From contig JAOXFI010000016.1 of NCBI GenBank assembly GCA_029232285.1, forward strand, positions 1-64,000: a DNA stretch of 64,000 nucleotides, written 5' to 3'. Position 1 is the first letter of the stretch; each line of letters starts with the position of its first letter. The notes beneath the pieces were generated by a model, which was given only the letters and a program-made list of their open reading frames with translations, made no database searches and was not told the origin of the DNA. Shown one piece after another: positions 36,661 to 49,290 of this stretch. Position numbers and translations under genes: made by a program. This stretch comes from Agmasoma carcini (nom. nud.) (taxonomy: Eukaryota > Microsporidia > Thelohaniidae).

Positions 36661-37621
36661 AAGAAAAAAATATCAAATATTAAAAATATAATATTTTTTT
36701 GAAGGAAATTTTTTACAAGATCCAAGTGTATTATAAATTAATTGTAAAATGATATTATACGTTTATAATATGAATCTTAATTAATTACAATATAATTCAA
36801 AAATGTATACGTTTAATTTTTATTATATTCTCTTTTGTTTTTAATTTCTTTATAAAAATTCAAAAAATATCAACATTAACTGGTTCATTTTCCAACTAAG
36901 TATAGCATTTATCACAGAACAATTTACAACTAATATAAACAAACGATATAAATATGATAAGGTTTTGATTATTCTGGCAGAGTATATATTAAGGATGTTT
37001 CAGCTTAATGAAAACAAAAAGATTTTAAAAGATTTATTTTTTTCTTAAATGTTAAATAATTTGGTTTGATTTTAACTGACCATGGACTACTTAATGATAT
37101 AGTTGTTTCAAATGATTATATATGATCAAAAATAGAATAAAAACATTTAAAGTCATATTTACTCATTTATGTATTAATATTTGCTTTTCAAGATTTATCA
37201 GGAATTGTAATTTTAATTCAATTTTAAATAACAAATAATACATTTTCTTCAAAATTAAACACCAAAGAAATTTAATATCATATAATAATGGTGTTCATGA
37301 TTTAAAAAATAACATACTACATAATTTTAAGGAAAAGGATTTCATAACAAAACATCTTAAAAATGAATTTATTAATAGTTTTTACTTGCAAACGTTAGAA
37401 AATTTGAACAATTATATTTGATTATTATCTGGTCTATATCACAATGTTTATATGACAATTTATATACTAACAATTCTTTTATGTTTTTAGGAAATGAAAG
37501 GAATAGCAAGCCATTAGTTGCTAAGTATATAAGTCAAACAATTGATATTCACCATTACAAAGTAGACACTTCTGTAATGCGGTAGTTTAAGCTGCTACAA
37601 AAATAAGAAAATTTTTGATAA
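36661..37621. other. Gene-free AT-rich DNA
   Basis: Nothing recognisable was seen. Confidence 0.5.
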
Positions 37622-38713
37622 AGGTAATGTATAGGGCCGGAGGAGAAAAATTCAATTAATTTTTTACTAGATATATGTAATAAAAAGAAAGAAATAAATA
37701 AATATAGGGTTTTTCAAAAAGTTAGGGGAGTTTTTCAGAAAGTTTGGGGAGTTTTACAAAAAGTTAAGAGATTGTGTGTAAAACTCAACATAATTTTTAA
37801 CAAATTAAAATAAAACATTAATTTTAAATATAATTTTACTTAATAACTTGTATATAATAAGATTTTTGAATATTTATAAAATTAAAATATAAATATTAGA
37901 AATACACCAAAAAAACATAAAAAATTAATAAAACAAATTTATTTTAATAGGCTAAATTATCGACAAATTGAATCATTTTTGTCACTCGCATTTTTGGAGT
38001 TTAAATTAAATATAATGGGGTTTTGAGAATCATGTTTTTAAATTATAAAATGTGTTTTTTGTTATGTTTTTAAAAAACCCATTATATATAAATAAAAACC
38101 CAAAAAAATACGAGTGACAAAAATGATTCAATTTGTCGATAATTTAGCCTGTTAAAATAAATTTGTTTTATTAATTTTATAAAAGGTTTTGCGTACTCTA
38201 TTTTATTTATAAATCATTTTCTTGAGGACAAAGTTTTTCATCTCTTAACTTTTTAAAACTCCCCAAACTTTTTGAAAAACCCTATAAAAATGTAATAACA
38301 TATTATTAATAGTCTTAAATATTTTAAAAATAAACAAAATAAATCAAAAACCATTATTTTTTGTTTAAATAAAATTTATGTCGATTAAAAACGAAAAATG
38401 TTATTTTTGATTAATAATTTTGAAATTGACAAATATTATTTAATAAAATAAACCTAAGATGAACAAAAATACAAAAATTAATGGTTTTTGCTTGTAGAAA
38501 CTGATGATGATTTTTGATGTATTTATATTATTATAATTAAAGTTTTTTATAATATACGCTTGGTTTGAAAGATCGTTTTGTTTATTTTTAAAATATTATT
38601 TAAAACTATCAATAATATGTTATTACATTATTATTTATTTATTTCTTTTTATTACATATATTTAGTGAAAAAGGGTAATTGATTTTTCCCCTTCCGGCCC
38701 TATATTTTACCCT
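37622..38713. mobile_element. Outer foldback (long-TIR) element, interrupted by a second one
   Basis: The left arm starts GGTAATGTATAGGGCCGG (37622-37704) and resumes at 38285 after an insertion. The right arm is its reverse complement, ending GGCCCTATATTTTACCC at about 38713. Without the insertion the two arms pair for over 140 bp (through TATGTAATAAAAAGAAA and ATGTAATAACATATTATT), with a further pair at 38341-38362 and 38490-38512. The centre is non-coding. This is a MITE/foldback type element. Confidence 0.85.
37705..38284. mobile_element. Inner palindromic element inserted at TA
   Basis: Begins TAGGGTTTTTCAAAAAGTT and ends AACTTTTTGAAAAACCCTA, giving terminal inverted repeats flanked by a TA dinucleotide on both sides. 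This TA duplication is typical of Tc1/mariner-type insertion. An internal hairpin has arms at 37921-37995 and 38103-38178 that pair over about 75 bp (for example GGCTAAATTATCGACAAATT). It lies in the left arm of the outer element and has no coding capacity. Confidence 0.88.
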
Positions 38714-38730
38714 TACCTAATTTTTTTGGG

Positions 38731-40017
38731 ATGTTCCGTTTTGCGATCTAATAAATTGTTGCTATATATTTATTTTTAAATAAAATTTTAATATGAAGTA
38801 GAGTATAAACGGTATTAAATCCAAATATTATACTTAAATAAAAATAGTTTGAAAATAATAAAAGCGTTTAAAATTTATTATATAATTATATATTATCTTT
38901 TCTTCATAAATTTAAAATATTAATTTGAATTGTTCTTAAAAATACCATTATTAAATATATATCAGCACAAAACCCTTTACTATGTTAGGTGAGGAGTTTT
39001 ATACTATTATTAGCAGTGAAGAAAAAACTATAGATTTTGTTAAAGAACATGGTATATTAAATGATATTCATAATTTACGAACCTGTAATCGTTGCAGAGT
39101 TGGATTAAAAGAAGCAAGGAGGAAAAATAGAAAAAAATAATATATACATTTGGATGCAAAAATATTTATTCCAAACTTATTGTTCCATGCATATTACCAT
39201 TAAAATTTGTAATTTTTTAGATTTAAAAGTGGGACTTAAAACGAAATTTAACATTTGCAATATACTAAACCTTGCATTCTATTTTACAATACAAAAACAA
39301 TATAAAATGGTACATAAATTAACCGGGTGATGTATTGATATATTTGCAAATGGTTCGAGCTGTTTAGAAAATTATGATCAGAAATCATTTCGATATAAAA
39401 TGAATAAAACAATATGACAACCAGTTCAAACAGATGAGTCTAAGTTTTTTGGGCGTAGTAAATCTAACAGAGGATGAATGTTAAAAGGGAATGAAAAAAA
39501 TTTGATTATTGATAATGAAATCGAGGTTGAAAACAATAGGAATCATCGTAAAAGAGTAGATGGTCCGTTGTTTTTTGGTCTGATAAAAGGTGATGATATA
39601 AGATATTTTTACGTTGAAAAATGGGACAAGTGTACCTTAACCCATATTATTCAAAGAGAGGTTAAGGAAGGGTCAATTATATTTTCGGATGAATGGCTAG
39701 CAGATTCGAATCTATCAGATCTGGGTTGTGTTCATTATAGAGTAAATCCCAACAGGATTTTATAAACTCCTTAACCGGAGCACATACCTAAAACACAAGA
39801 GAAATCATGGTTAGACGCAAATGTTAAAATATTAAAAAAAATGAGAAGGGTGTCACCATGTACCTTTCAATAACATTTAGATTTTTTTGATGAAAAAGAT
39901 CTATAGGAACATGAAAGAATATATTCTTGGCTTTTCGACATGATATAAAATCTTTAAATCAATAAAATATTATTTTTTTTGATCGCAAAATTTTAAGATT
40001 GCAAAACAGAACAGCAC
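38731..40017 (+). mobile_element. IS1595/ISXO2-like transposon with terminal repeats
   Basis: Candidate terminal repeats: GATGTTCCGTTTTGCGATCT at about 38731 and, reverse-complemented, GCTGTTCTGTTTTGCAATCT ending about 40016. The transposase starts ATG 38982 with 52 open codons: MLGEEFYTIISSEEKTIDF, then a zinc pair CNRC, stop at 39138-39140. Later FGCKNIYSKLIVPC (second zinc pair), QTDESKFFGRSKSNRG (block 1), a TGA stop, then a 95-codon open frame (39478-39765) with LFFGLIKGDDIRYFYVEKW and GSIIFSDEWLADSNL (block 2, D present), then HYRVNPNRIL. It is full-length in layout but interrupted. Confidence 0.85.
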
Positions 40018-40179
40018 CAATTTTCATTTATTTTATACTAAATATATATAACAAAACAGATAAAAATCAATCATGATATAATTATTAAATATTAAACTTT
40101 TAAAATGAAAATAAAATGGTAAATATAAATTAAATAAAACTTTTAACAATTTTTTAATATACTTTCATAAATTCCATCA

Positions 40180-41080
40180 ATTCATTAGAAAATTCCTCAA
40201 GACCTCTTCTTTTATACTCTCTCTTGAATTTAAATTCATCAAAATAAAAAACCAACATTTTTCTTAAGCATAAAATTATTTCCTCAGCCGTTTCTTAAGC
40301 AGCATCTAAAGATTTTCAATGATTTGAGTATGTGCTCTAGTGTTGGGATTTACAAAATTTTCCAGATATTTAACCATTAAATGTTCATAGTAATCAAGTT
40401 CATCTTTAAAAAATAGACTAGCCATTCATCAAACATTACTATTGATTCTCTGGATATCTCATCTTAATCAATTGCTTTATTATCCTTTTTGACTGATTAT
40501 CAACACATTTAATGACAATATCATTTTTTGTCTGTCAATTACGCCAAATATCTATTAGAGTGTATGATATCACCCTTCACCATACTTCTATTTCCCACGT
40601 GATGTTTTATCGATTTCAAAATGCACCCAATATCCCCAGCTTACCAAAACATTGCATCATTCCGTGTTTGGATAAAATTTCTTAAAACCCTATACAAATT
40701 ATTACAGAAGGTTTTGATATCGCTAAACCCTTAACACTTCTTGAAATCTCCAGATTTTTTACAAAATGTAACAACTATTCTTAAAATGTCTTGGATTCGG
40801 AGCTTACGACCTGAGAATACTAAGCCATTCTAAATTTAAATTTTGGTATCACATTTATTGCACTTGTGAACCAAAAAATCACACTTTGTCTTTTGTACCA
40901 ATTCCATAGCATCTGAACAATCTTTGCAATTAAAATCCTCTTGTATTAACCTTTTATCTTTCAAGAATATTAATGAATTGTCTGCCTGCCTAAAGAACCT
41001 GTTGTTTTTAGCATTTTATGATAAAGCTCCAATATGGATATTTTTTGAGAAAATTTAAAAAATAAAAGACATTCATTCGA
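40180..41080 (-). mobile_element. ISXO2-like transposase relic 12
   Basis: The minus strand preserves the zinc-rich N-terminus best of all copies: NSLIFLKDKRLIQEDFNCKD then CSDAMELVQ, KCNKCDTKI and LRIQDILRIVVTFCK (about 41000-40770). Later ISRESIVMFDEWLVYF (block 2) and KILENFVNPNTRAHTQIIEN (in part after frame change), then a C-terminal FYFDEFKFKREYKRRGLEEF (about 40260-40190). It is convergent with the preceding element. Confidence 0.8.
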
Positions 41081-41895
41081 TTACTATTTAATATCATTAA
41101 AAACATTAAAAGATTTAAGAATGATGTAGTAAAATAAAATTATTACAAAAATTTTAATACGAGATATTACCTTAAGCATAAAATAACTAATATTTTTAAA
41201 TTATAATTAATAACATCAATCATATATCAAATGAAAATTAAAAAAAAATTAAAACTTAATTTCGCAATTTACATCTCTTATTGTATTAAAAAAAACCAAC
41301 AATTTTCACATTATTTTAATCACGAAAATTTTTGAACTTCTATTTAAATTTATTAGAAAAACAAAAAATAATAAGTTTGATTTATAAATCAGAATTAATA
41401 AATAAATTTTAAAACAAAATAATATTAAATTTAAACCAAAAAAACGTATTCAAAAATACAAAATTTTATCTTTTTGACAGTAACAACTGATATCAAATTG
41501 TAACGTATTTCTGTTATTTTAATAAAACTTTTTATATAATTGGTTTAAAAATCATTGTCATTTTTAATATATTATTTTAAAGTTAATAATATATTATCGT
41601 GATTCGCTTGGATGGTTGTCCGTTTGTTATTGAGTGTAAATATATTTAATAATTTAGAAGTTGCCTTGTGGGTTGTTTTTTTTGCATTGATCTTCTCTCA
41701 CGAGATGGGTAAATTTCTGCAAACCTTTTAAGTATTCTCAAAATGATAGAATATGATCTAATTGCCGTCCGTCAGCACGGTTAGTTTATTGTAATTAAGG
41801 TGTCTTATGACAATATTATGATTTTTTATTTGCATTTATTTTATATATTTTCTTAAAAAAATGAAAAAATTACTTTTCCCCTGGCTCTAAACTTT
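41081..41895. other. Gene-free AT-rich DNA
   Basis: No gene or confident motif. Confidence 0.5.
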
Positions 41896-41899
41896 GCTC

Positions 41900-42745
41900 A
41901 TTCAAAATTTTTAAAATAAAATATTTGTTTAAAATTACTGTCAAAACACCACCTTTTAACATCATTTCTGCTAAGAACAAGTCTACCTTCGTATATAGGT
42001 TTCCTTTTCGATCTTTTATTCGAGCCTTAACTTTAGACCAATATGATTTAATATTTCGAGTGTGGGCGCGAGTTATAGAATTAACAAATTATAACATGAT
42101 TTACAGTATCATGTGTTAAACTGAGATAAGAATTGATTCTCGAATATGACCTCTTATTTGAATGTATGATGGTACCTTCGAAATACTCGTTGTTAGTAGG
42201 GAGTAAAATTACTACACTTTTATCATGAAAATGATCCATGTACAATTTAGCAAGTCTTGATGATGTAACTGTAATACCAAACATTTAAACATCAGTATTT
42301 TGATATCTTTCTCTATTATATTTCCTCTTATGCTTAACCGACTTTCATCTATCAGACATATGATATTATGTTCACTTAGTTGTATTGAATTCATATAAAA
42401 TAATCAAAACACACAAGATTAAGCTTAAAATATATTATGATTATTTCCTATCAGAAATTCTTTTTAAATTTTTAATATATTCGAAATAGAAATATTAAAA
42501 CCATCAATAAATTCTTTCGCAAATAGAATTACTATTTTCTATGGATTGTCAAATTTTTCTATTTATGCATCTAAATGATCTTTTGTCAAAATTTCTCGTA
42601 TATTTCACAATTCTGCAAGAAATATCACGATTTGAACATTTATAGCTTTGTTTTATCAATCTTACGTTTTGTAAAAGTTAGAAAATCTCATTAATGTCAT
42701 TAAGAATCGGTCGACATAACTTATAAAAAAAATCAAATCATATAT
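41900..42745 (-). mobile_element. ISXO2-like transposase relic 13
   Basis: On the minus strand: NIICLIDESRLSIRGNI (block 1), GITVTSSRLAKLYMDHF, GTIIHSNKRSYSRI (block 2, D changed to N at about 42160), LTHDTVNH, and NIKSYWSKVKARIKDRKGN (block 3, E changed to K). It is a diverged sister of 55.2-56.05 kb, alignable almost throughout. Two catalytic residues are lost, so it is inactive. Confidence 0.82.
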
Positions 42746-42954
42746 GAAATAATTTTGTTTGATCATAAATATTATTAATTACCCGGTTTATATAATTTTT
42801 CCCAGGTCAGAAGGAAAATTTCAATCGAAAAAAGTCTATAATTATTTATAAGTTTAAGGATAAGATTGCAAAGATTGACATTACCATATCCCCAAAACTA
42901 TTATATTATACCGTTGCATCTATATAACTAAAAAAATAAAAAGGGTATTAAAGA

Positions 42955-43800
42955 ATTCAAGTTTGTAAAATGTGGAAGGAAGTCTAAGTTCAATGCAGAT
43001 CAGATTCAATATGCGAAAAAAAAGTTGATAAAAATGCAGAATTAAATACAAGGAAGTAAAAGAATATATTGAAGGAGGGTTTAATTCGCAAATCTCAACC
43101 ACAACAATTTTTAGACTTTGGATATTCTTCCTTATACATTTATAAAAACATGGTCAGGATTGAGAAAAAAATTACAATCAAAACTATCGAGAAAAAGAAA
43201 ACTATATGTTACGGACTTAAAAACAAGATTCCTGAGTTTTCTGATAGCAGTGTGTTTTTTTTGGATGAAATAAGATTTAGTTTTTCACTAAGGACGAAAA
43301 AAGAAGGTCTATAAAAGGAACAACACTATCTACTAGCATGTCTGCTATAAAATCAAAGAAATTGGGTTTTTACGCAACAAACACAAGTTGTGTCATTTTT
43401 ATTATGAGCATAATACAAGATCATATGATTTATTATTTTGTATGTTTTTGCTTCGTCTAGTTTCAAAGTAAAATGAATTTAGTATTCATTCCTTTGTGCT
43501 TATTATTGATAATGAAAATATTCATAAAATATCAGAAATTAATAGAATAATTAAGCTAAATAGGTATTTATTTCCTATTTACCATCATATTTACTATTTC
43601 CGAATCTGATTGAAAACTGTTTTTTAAAATTAAATAATTTCGTTATTAGATCAAACTCGAAAAACGAACCTGAATCCTTTGCTAATATCGTGCCGGGGTT
43701 TAAAAATTTCACAATTGATAACAATAATGGTTATTAGAAAGATATGCTACCCTGTTTGGTAAAATTTGAGCAGACAGAATTAATATTCGATTTTTCATAT
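42955..43800 (+). mobile_element. IS630/Tc1-like DDE transposase relic
   Basis: An open frame 43069-43314 ends with SSVFFLDEIRFSFSLRTKKE (first D block). FVLIIDNENIHKISEINRII follows near 43490-43550 (second D, normally LDNA-x-IH). After a frameshift, LFPNLIENCFLKLNNFVIRS is the third, E-containing block (normally LNPIEN-x-F-x-x-x-K), then FKNFTIDNNNGY. All three acids are readable, but stops and at least one frameshift break it. Confidence 0.75.
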
Positions 43801-44169
43801 ATTTGATGAATAAAAATATTTTATTTTATAAACAGTATACAATTTTTTTATAAAAAGAGATATAATTCACTAAAGTACATGCAAATATATTTTTTAAATT
43901 AAAACCCAAAACCCGGACGCAAAACAATTTTTAGGCTCATTTTTGTATTTTTAGGAAATGTGATAACCCAAGGAATGAATAAATTATACTATTTTTTAAA
44001 ATTTATATACCCTTATGCAGTATCGTTAATAAGATTAATTTTCGTTATATTTCAAATTTTATGTTATAAATGTTTTTTTAATACTTATAAAATAAAATTT
44101 TACAAAGGTGTACCTAAGAAAATTGTTTAACTTTTCTTAAAACTTATATATATCAAGTTAAAATTCGAA

Positions 44170-44420
44170 CCTTTATTTGAAAATGCTGAAAAATAGACTT
44201 TTGATCTAGTCAACCACATATATAATTTTGTTGATTCAATTAGTGCAACTTGTACAGAAAATATAGAATCTTATTGGGCTAAGGTTAAAATTAAACTCAA
44301 GGATAGAAGGTTTATATAACGATAAAATAGATAATTTTCTATCTGAAGCAGTATTTAAAGACGCGATTCAAGGAAAAGATTATGAAAAGGTTATTTTGTT
44401 TTAATGCTGATTTTTAATTT
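44170..44420 (+). mobile_element. ISXO2-like transposase C-terminal fragment 14
   Basis: The + strand reads VNHIYNFVDSISATCTENIE then SYWAKVKIKLKDRRF, the block containing the third catalytic acid (Glu kept). No N-terminal parts are clear upstream. Confidence 0.72.
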
Positions 44421-44536
44421 ACAATTTTTTAACAAAGGAAATTTTTACAGGTGATTTTGTGAAAGGAACCTTTAAATGATCAAAAGAATGTTATTTTTAG
44501 TTAAAAACAAAGGTATATATAACCTTCTAATACTAC

Positions 44537-44759
44537 TTAACGTATACCCTTTTTATATTGTATATATTTACTAATATCAAATTATTTTAAAATAAACAAA
44601 ACAAAGTTTAAAAGAAAATTTATTATTACCCTAATGATGGATAAACATATATACACAAGTCTTGCACCAGCTCGCGTTCATAGAATAAATCAACATTTAC
44701 TCAAAAGTCTAATTTGGTAACCCACCCAAAACATAAGAGGCACCCTGAAAGTTACGTCA
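44537..44759 (+). repeat. Left LTR of gypsy-type element Y
   Basis: About 222 bp from TTAACGTATAC to GTTACGTCA, repeated at 48310-48538. Shared blocks include AAAAGAAAATTTATTA, CACCAGCTCGC, TTTACTCAAAA, GGTAACC and AGAGGCACCC. Identity looks like roughly three quarters by eye. Confidence 0.85.
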
Positions 44760-47700
44760 ATGTGAATTCATAGACTAATACTACAAGCATGACAACCGAA
44801 AACAAAAAAGAAAAGTATTATGATTTTACGTATAAACAAAAAGATGCTAAATTTTAATTTACAAGATTACTAAACAACTACAAGACATCACCAGAATAAA
44901 TATAGCAGAATAAGTAAAAATAGAGACTCCGTCAAAATCTATAATTGGACAGAACCCATAACAATTAACGTGTTACAAAACATTATCTACAAATTTTATC
45001 CAGAAGAAATAACAAATGTAAATCAGAAAACATGCTAGATAAGCTCCTTAAGCTAAAATACAATCAATACTTATAAAATAGTACAATTTTCAAACTTTAA
45101 ATAACAAAACAATCATAGACTAATCAAAAAAATTTATAAATAAATTCAGATGAGAGTTTGTGAACTAGCAGAAGTCAAAGAATATAACAAACAGGAAATA
45201 GAAATCAAAATATAGGAATGTTTTGTTACTAAGTTTCATCCTTCAATAATAATGAAACTACAAAAACATTAGAAATAATAATCTCAGAATGATAGAATTT
45301 ATACCAAATATGATAAATAACATATCAAATCATTATCAATATTACAAGAAAACAAAAATTTAAAAACCACAAATTGTTTTATTACCACAAAATACTACCT
45401 TTCTTCAAAATGTTTCAAACTTAAAAATAAAGAAAAACTAAGCAACAAAGAAGAGAATAAAATAATTAGAGAAAGAACAAGCGACAATAATGATATTAAA
45501 CTAGAGCTAAATTAGGAAATAAAGAAGCCACTGCTCTATTAGATACCTGAGCAAACAATAATTTTATATCACTACAGACAGCAAAATCTTTTTTAGAGAA
45601 ATTCAAAATAGAAAAGACAAATAATAATATAGATTCGGGAATGGTGATCACATATCTGATGTAGGTGAAATAAGACATATTTTGAATTTGAGAAAGCTAT
45701 AAATGTTAGCCCTGGAATATTTTTAAGCTCGTTGAAAGCTAGACAAAACTATGATCTCAGGAGCTCCATTTATGAAAAAACAAAACATAATAATTAATTT
45801 CAAATATATGAAACTAATAATAAGAAATAAAATTATATCTATAAATTAGAAGTTTAAAGAGTAAATTTACAACGTTGACAAAGAAATTATAGAGAAACAT
45901 AAAATTTTTAACATCAGTAATAGCATGCAAAAGATAAAATAATCAAAGAATTTTAATAGTATAAAGGAGAAAACTTATCAATAGGAACTATGAAAAAAAG
46001 ATTGAAGAGACCTGATAAAGAATAGATTAATACAAGCAAAAACTTATTACATTCTTTTAAAACTAACAAAACAAACAAGGAAGAAATTAACAGATATTGA
46101 AATTAAAAATTACTAGTCTAAGTTAATTATACTACACAACCTATGCTTTCTCTTTAGTAAAAAAGAAAGGAATAATTTGCCAATTATAGACTATAGAAAA
46201 CTTGACAAATTATTAAGAAAGATGTCTACTCATTCTGGACATACAAACACAACCACTAAACCTTAAAGATTACAAGTTCTTTTTAAAATCAAACTTAAAC
46301 AACATTTATTATTAAATTAGGATCAGCGATGAAGACGTTGACAAAACCGCATTTGTAGTTTTCGGTAGATATCATAAATCTTGCGAGCGCCATTTAGGCT
46401 TACTAATACTTGAACAGCTTTCTAACGAGTAATATACAATATTTTTAATTTTTGAAATTTATTAGAATCCTTTTAGATGATATTTTAATTTGCTCAAAAT
46501 CAGAAAATAACCACATAACACAACTTGAAAAGTTATAACAGCAATAAAACAACCTGGAACAACCTTTAATGTTAAAAATTAAAGTTTTTTTTAACAACAT
46601 CTTATATCTTGGAATGAATATTTCCGAAACGGGAATCACGGCGGATATCTCAAGACTTAAAACTAGTAATGTTCTAGCTTAAACTTTCTTCAGTAAAACA
46701 GCTTTAAATATATTAGAAGTAATAAACCGGAAAAGGGCATTCATTAGAGGCTTTAGTACTACTACACTTGAGCCAATTAGTGACAAATTTAGAAAAGAAT
46801 AATTTTTTATGGACTTTAAGGAAACAATAGAGAAAATATTAGAGAAACAATACCTATAATCACATTGAACCTACTCTAACCTTCAAACTTAAAACATACA
46901 CAAGTAATTATGGAATCAGATGAAGAAAAACTAAAATGTCTAAATTGCAAGTGTATACAGTTCCATATATAAAAAGGAAGAAACAATTTACACAAGCATG
47001 TAGAATGAATTATTGACTATTATCAAAAGCTTAAAACATTTTAGGTTCTAAAACAATTATCTTTACAGATAATAAAAATTTTATTATTCGATATAGAACT
47101 ATGCTAAACAGAATGCAGCGTTAGAAAATACTTATTTTGGATTATGATATAAAATTTAAAAAAACAAAAATAAACAAAGCTGACGCACTTTTAAGGCTTA
47201 ACATAATCTTAGAAAGGAAAGACAGTCATAGTTTTATAAAGAAAGAAATTATATCCATAAACATGGCGAAATAAAAAGTAATTATAGAGATATTAAAAAG
47301 AGTTTATATTATATCAAAAGGAAAAACAATCATACGACTACCAGAAATCAAGAAACTATTCTAAAACATTATTACATTTTTAACAAACGAATCTATAAAG
47401 ATCCTTATCAAAATTTTACAATATTCTAAAAATAAAAAACTAATAAAAGAAGTAATCAGTAATTGATAGATATGTCATATGATTTCAGAGAATTTTAAAA
47501 ATTATGACAGAATTTATGAAGGAATAGCAACATATGAACCTGTAAAACACTTATCAATAGATATTTTCAGCCAAATATCAGCAGAATACTTTAATGATGA
47601 TATGAATATTGCGACACACAATTCTTCGTTATAACCATCACCGATAGATTCTCAAGGATCTAACAATAAACCTAGCAAAATGTATTAAATCAAATGATGT

Positions 47701-48309
47701 TATAGATTACTTAGAAAATAGGTTAATAAATAAAACACACCGGTATCAATATTATCAGACCAAGAAAAGCAATATATATCAATACAAACCAATGAATACT
47801 AAGAACAGTTAGACATAAAACATTATTATTTTACATCTCACAAACCAACGGGTAACCCTATCATCAAAAGAATCAATCAAATTATGAAAAAGCTAAAAAA
47901 GTCAAATAAATTATAACCTTCAAGTCAAGTACAAACACTTATTTGTATTGTGTTACAGTGTAATTTTAAAAGACACTTAGTTGTACGCTATTCGAAATTA
48001 TAAAAAATTACAAACCATTAGATCTTTTGAAACGAACAAAGACATGTAATATAAATAAAATTTCAAAATAATTGAATACTCACAACGTAAAAATGAGATC
48101 ATACAAGTAAAGAAAAAATACCACATATATTTAATTTGTAAAGCTATATATAAAACAACTGGCTTTATCATTTTCAGATGTAAATTAGATAGGCCTTATA
48201 AAATCAGCAAAATATTAATTAATGGTAACCGATACGAAAAGAATAAATGTATTGTAAATGTAAAACTAATATAACCTGTATATTCAGAAAAATATAAAAA
48301 GAAAGGCGA

Positions 48310-48538
48310 TTAACGTATACTCTTTAAATAATGTTAATATTTATTTATACAAAATTAATTATATAGAAATTAAACAAAAAACTATAAAAGAAAATTTATT
48401 AATAAAATCTGAATAGGGAAAAACATATATACGCAAATCTCTCACCAGCTCGCAGTTCAAAGATTAGATCAATGTTTACTCAAAAAACTATTCTGGTAAC
48501 CTGCCTAAAACATTAGAGGCACCCCGGAGATTACGTCA
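48310..48538 (+). repeat. Right LTR of gypsy-type element Y
   Basis: The partner of 44537-44759, from TTAACGTATAC to ATTACGTCA. Divergence from the left copy shows the insertion is old. Confidence 0.85.
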
Positions 48539-48599
48539 CCACTAAAATATGAAAAACATAATTACCTAAACAAAAATATGTCAACACAACTATTAAATA

Positions 48600-48960
48600 C
48601 AAAAGAATGTGATTTTATGGTTTTTAAGTAAATATAGGAGTTCTTCTATCTTCTGCTGAAAAAACTTAACATTAAAATTTCCTTTTTTAGCAAGATAATG
48701 ACACTAAACACACATCAAAGTATAAAATCTATTTTTGAAAAAAAAACTTTTTGCTGTAATGGCTTGGTCAGAGCTAGATTTAAATCCAATTAAAAATCTT
48801 TAGGAAAATTTAAAATCAAAAATAAGTAAAAAAATTTATGAGAAGAATGATTTAATCGCTGAGTTTTTTAATTTGGAATTTTATTCTACCTTAATAATGT
48901 CAAAAGAGGCTTTTGAACGTTGTTCGAAATAGGTGAAGATATTTACTATTAACTAAATAT
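48600..48960 (+). mobile_element. Tc1/mariner-like transposase C-terminal relic
   Basis: The + strand reads QDNDTKHTSKY (48691-48723; the QQDNDPKHTS block with its D), then AWSELDLNPIKNL (48759-48797; normally SPDLNPIENLW, E changed to K), then EFFNLEFYSTLIMSKEAFER CSK. The N-terminal half is missing. Dead. Confidence 0.78.
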
Positions 48961-49290
48961 TAAATGATTTTTATATATGTTAATTAAAAACAATATTTAG
49001 AAAAATAATACAATCAAAATATAACAATTACATATTAGCCTAAAAAACTTGATTTTTTTAACTAAAATTTTTTTGCGTAACTTATTTTTAATATTTTTTA
49101 TAAATTTAGAAAAAAACAGGTAAAAATATTAATTAAAGTTTTTAAAACATATCTATTGACTATAAAAACTGATTTACATTTATTTCTCCATTTAGAAATA
49201 ACTTCTTAAGTAGATTGTTTGTATATTTAAAATAATTCTAACATTTTTGCCGGCAAACACTGTTTATTCTCTCTTATAAGTAATATTATA
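48961..49290. other. Gene-free AT-rich DNA
   Basis: Nothing recognisable was seen. Confidence 0.5.

Larger units (their letters stand above)
44537..48538 (+). mobile_element. Degenerate Ty3/gypsy-type LTR retroelement Y (4.0 kb)
   Basis: LTRs bound a decayed pol: protease ATALLDT, TGA (45548-45550), ANNNFISLQ; RT SKKERNNLPIIDYRKLDKLL, FGRYHKSCE, DILICSKSENNHITQLEK, then ISETGITADISRLKT (46615-46660); integrase core LSIDIF (D at 47559-47561), LSDQEKQYIS (D at 47758-47760) and NPIIKRINQ (47854-47880). The third acid of the DD35E triad is Lys (AAA, 47866-47868), exactly 35 residues after the second Asp. Flanks ACTAC and ACCAC may be a decayed target duplication. It is inactive. Confidence 0.87.

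Noticed and set aside
39478..39765. The 95-codon open frame as a small gene.
   Set aside because: It is the catalytic middle of a broken transposase, with the DES block just upstream in a neighbouring reading.
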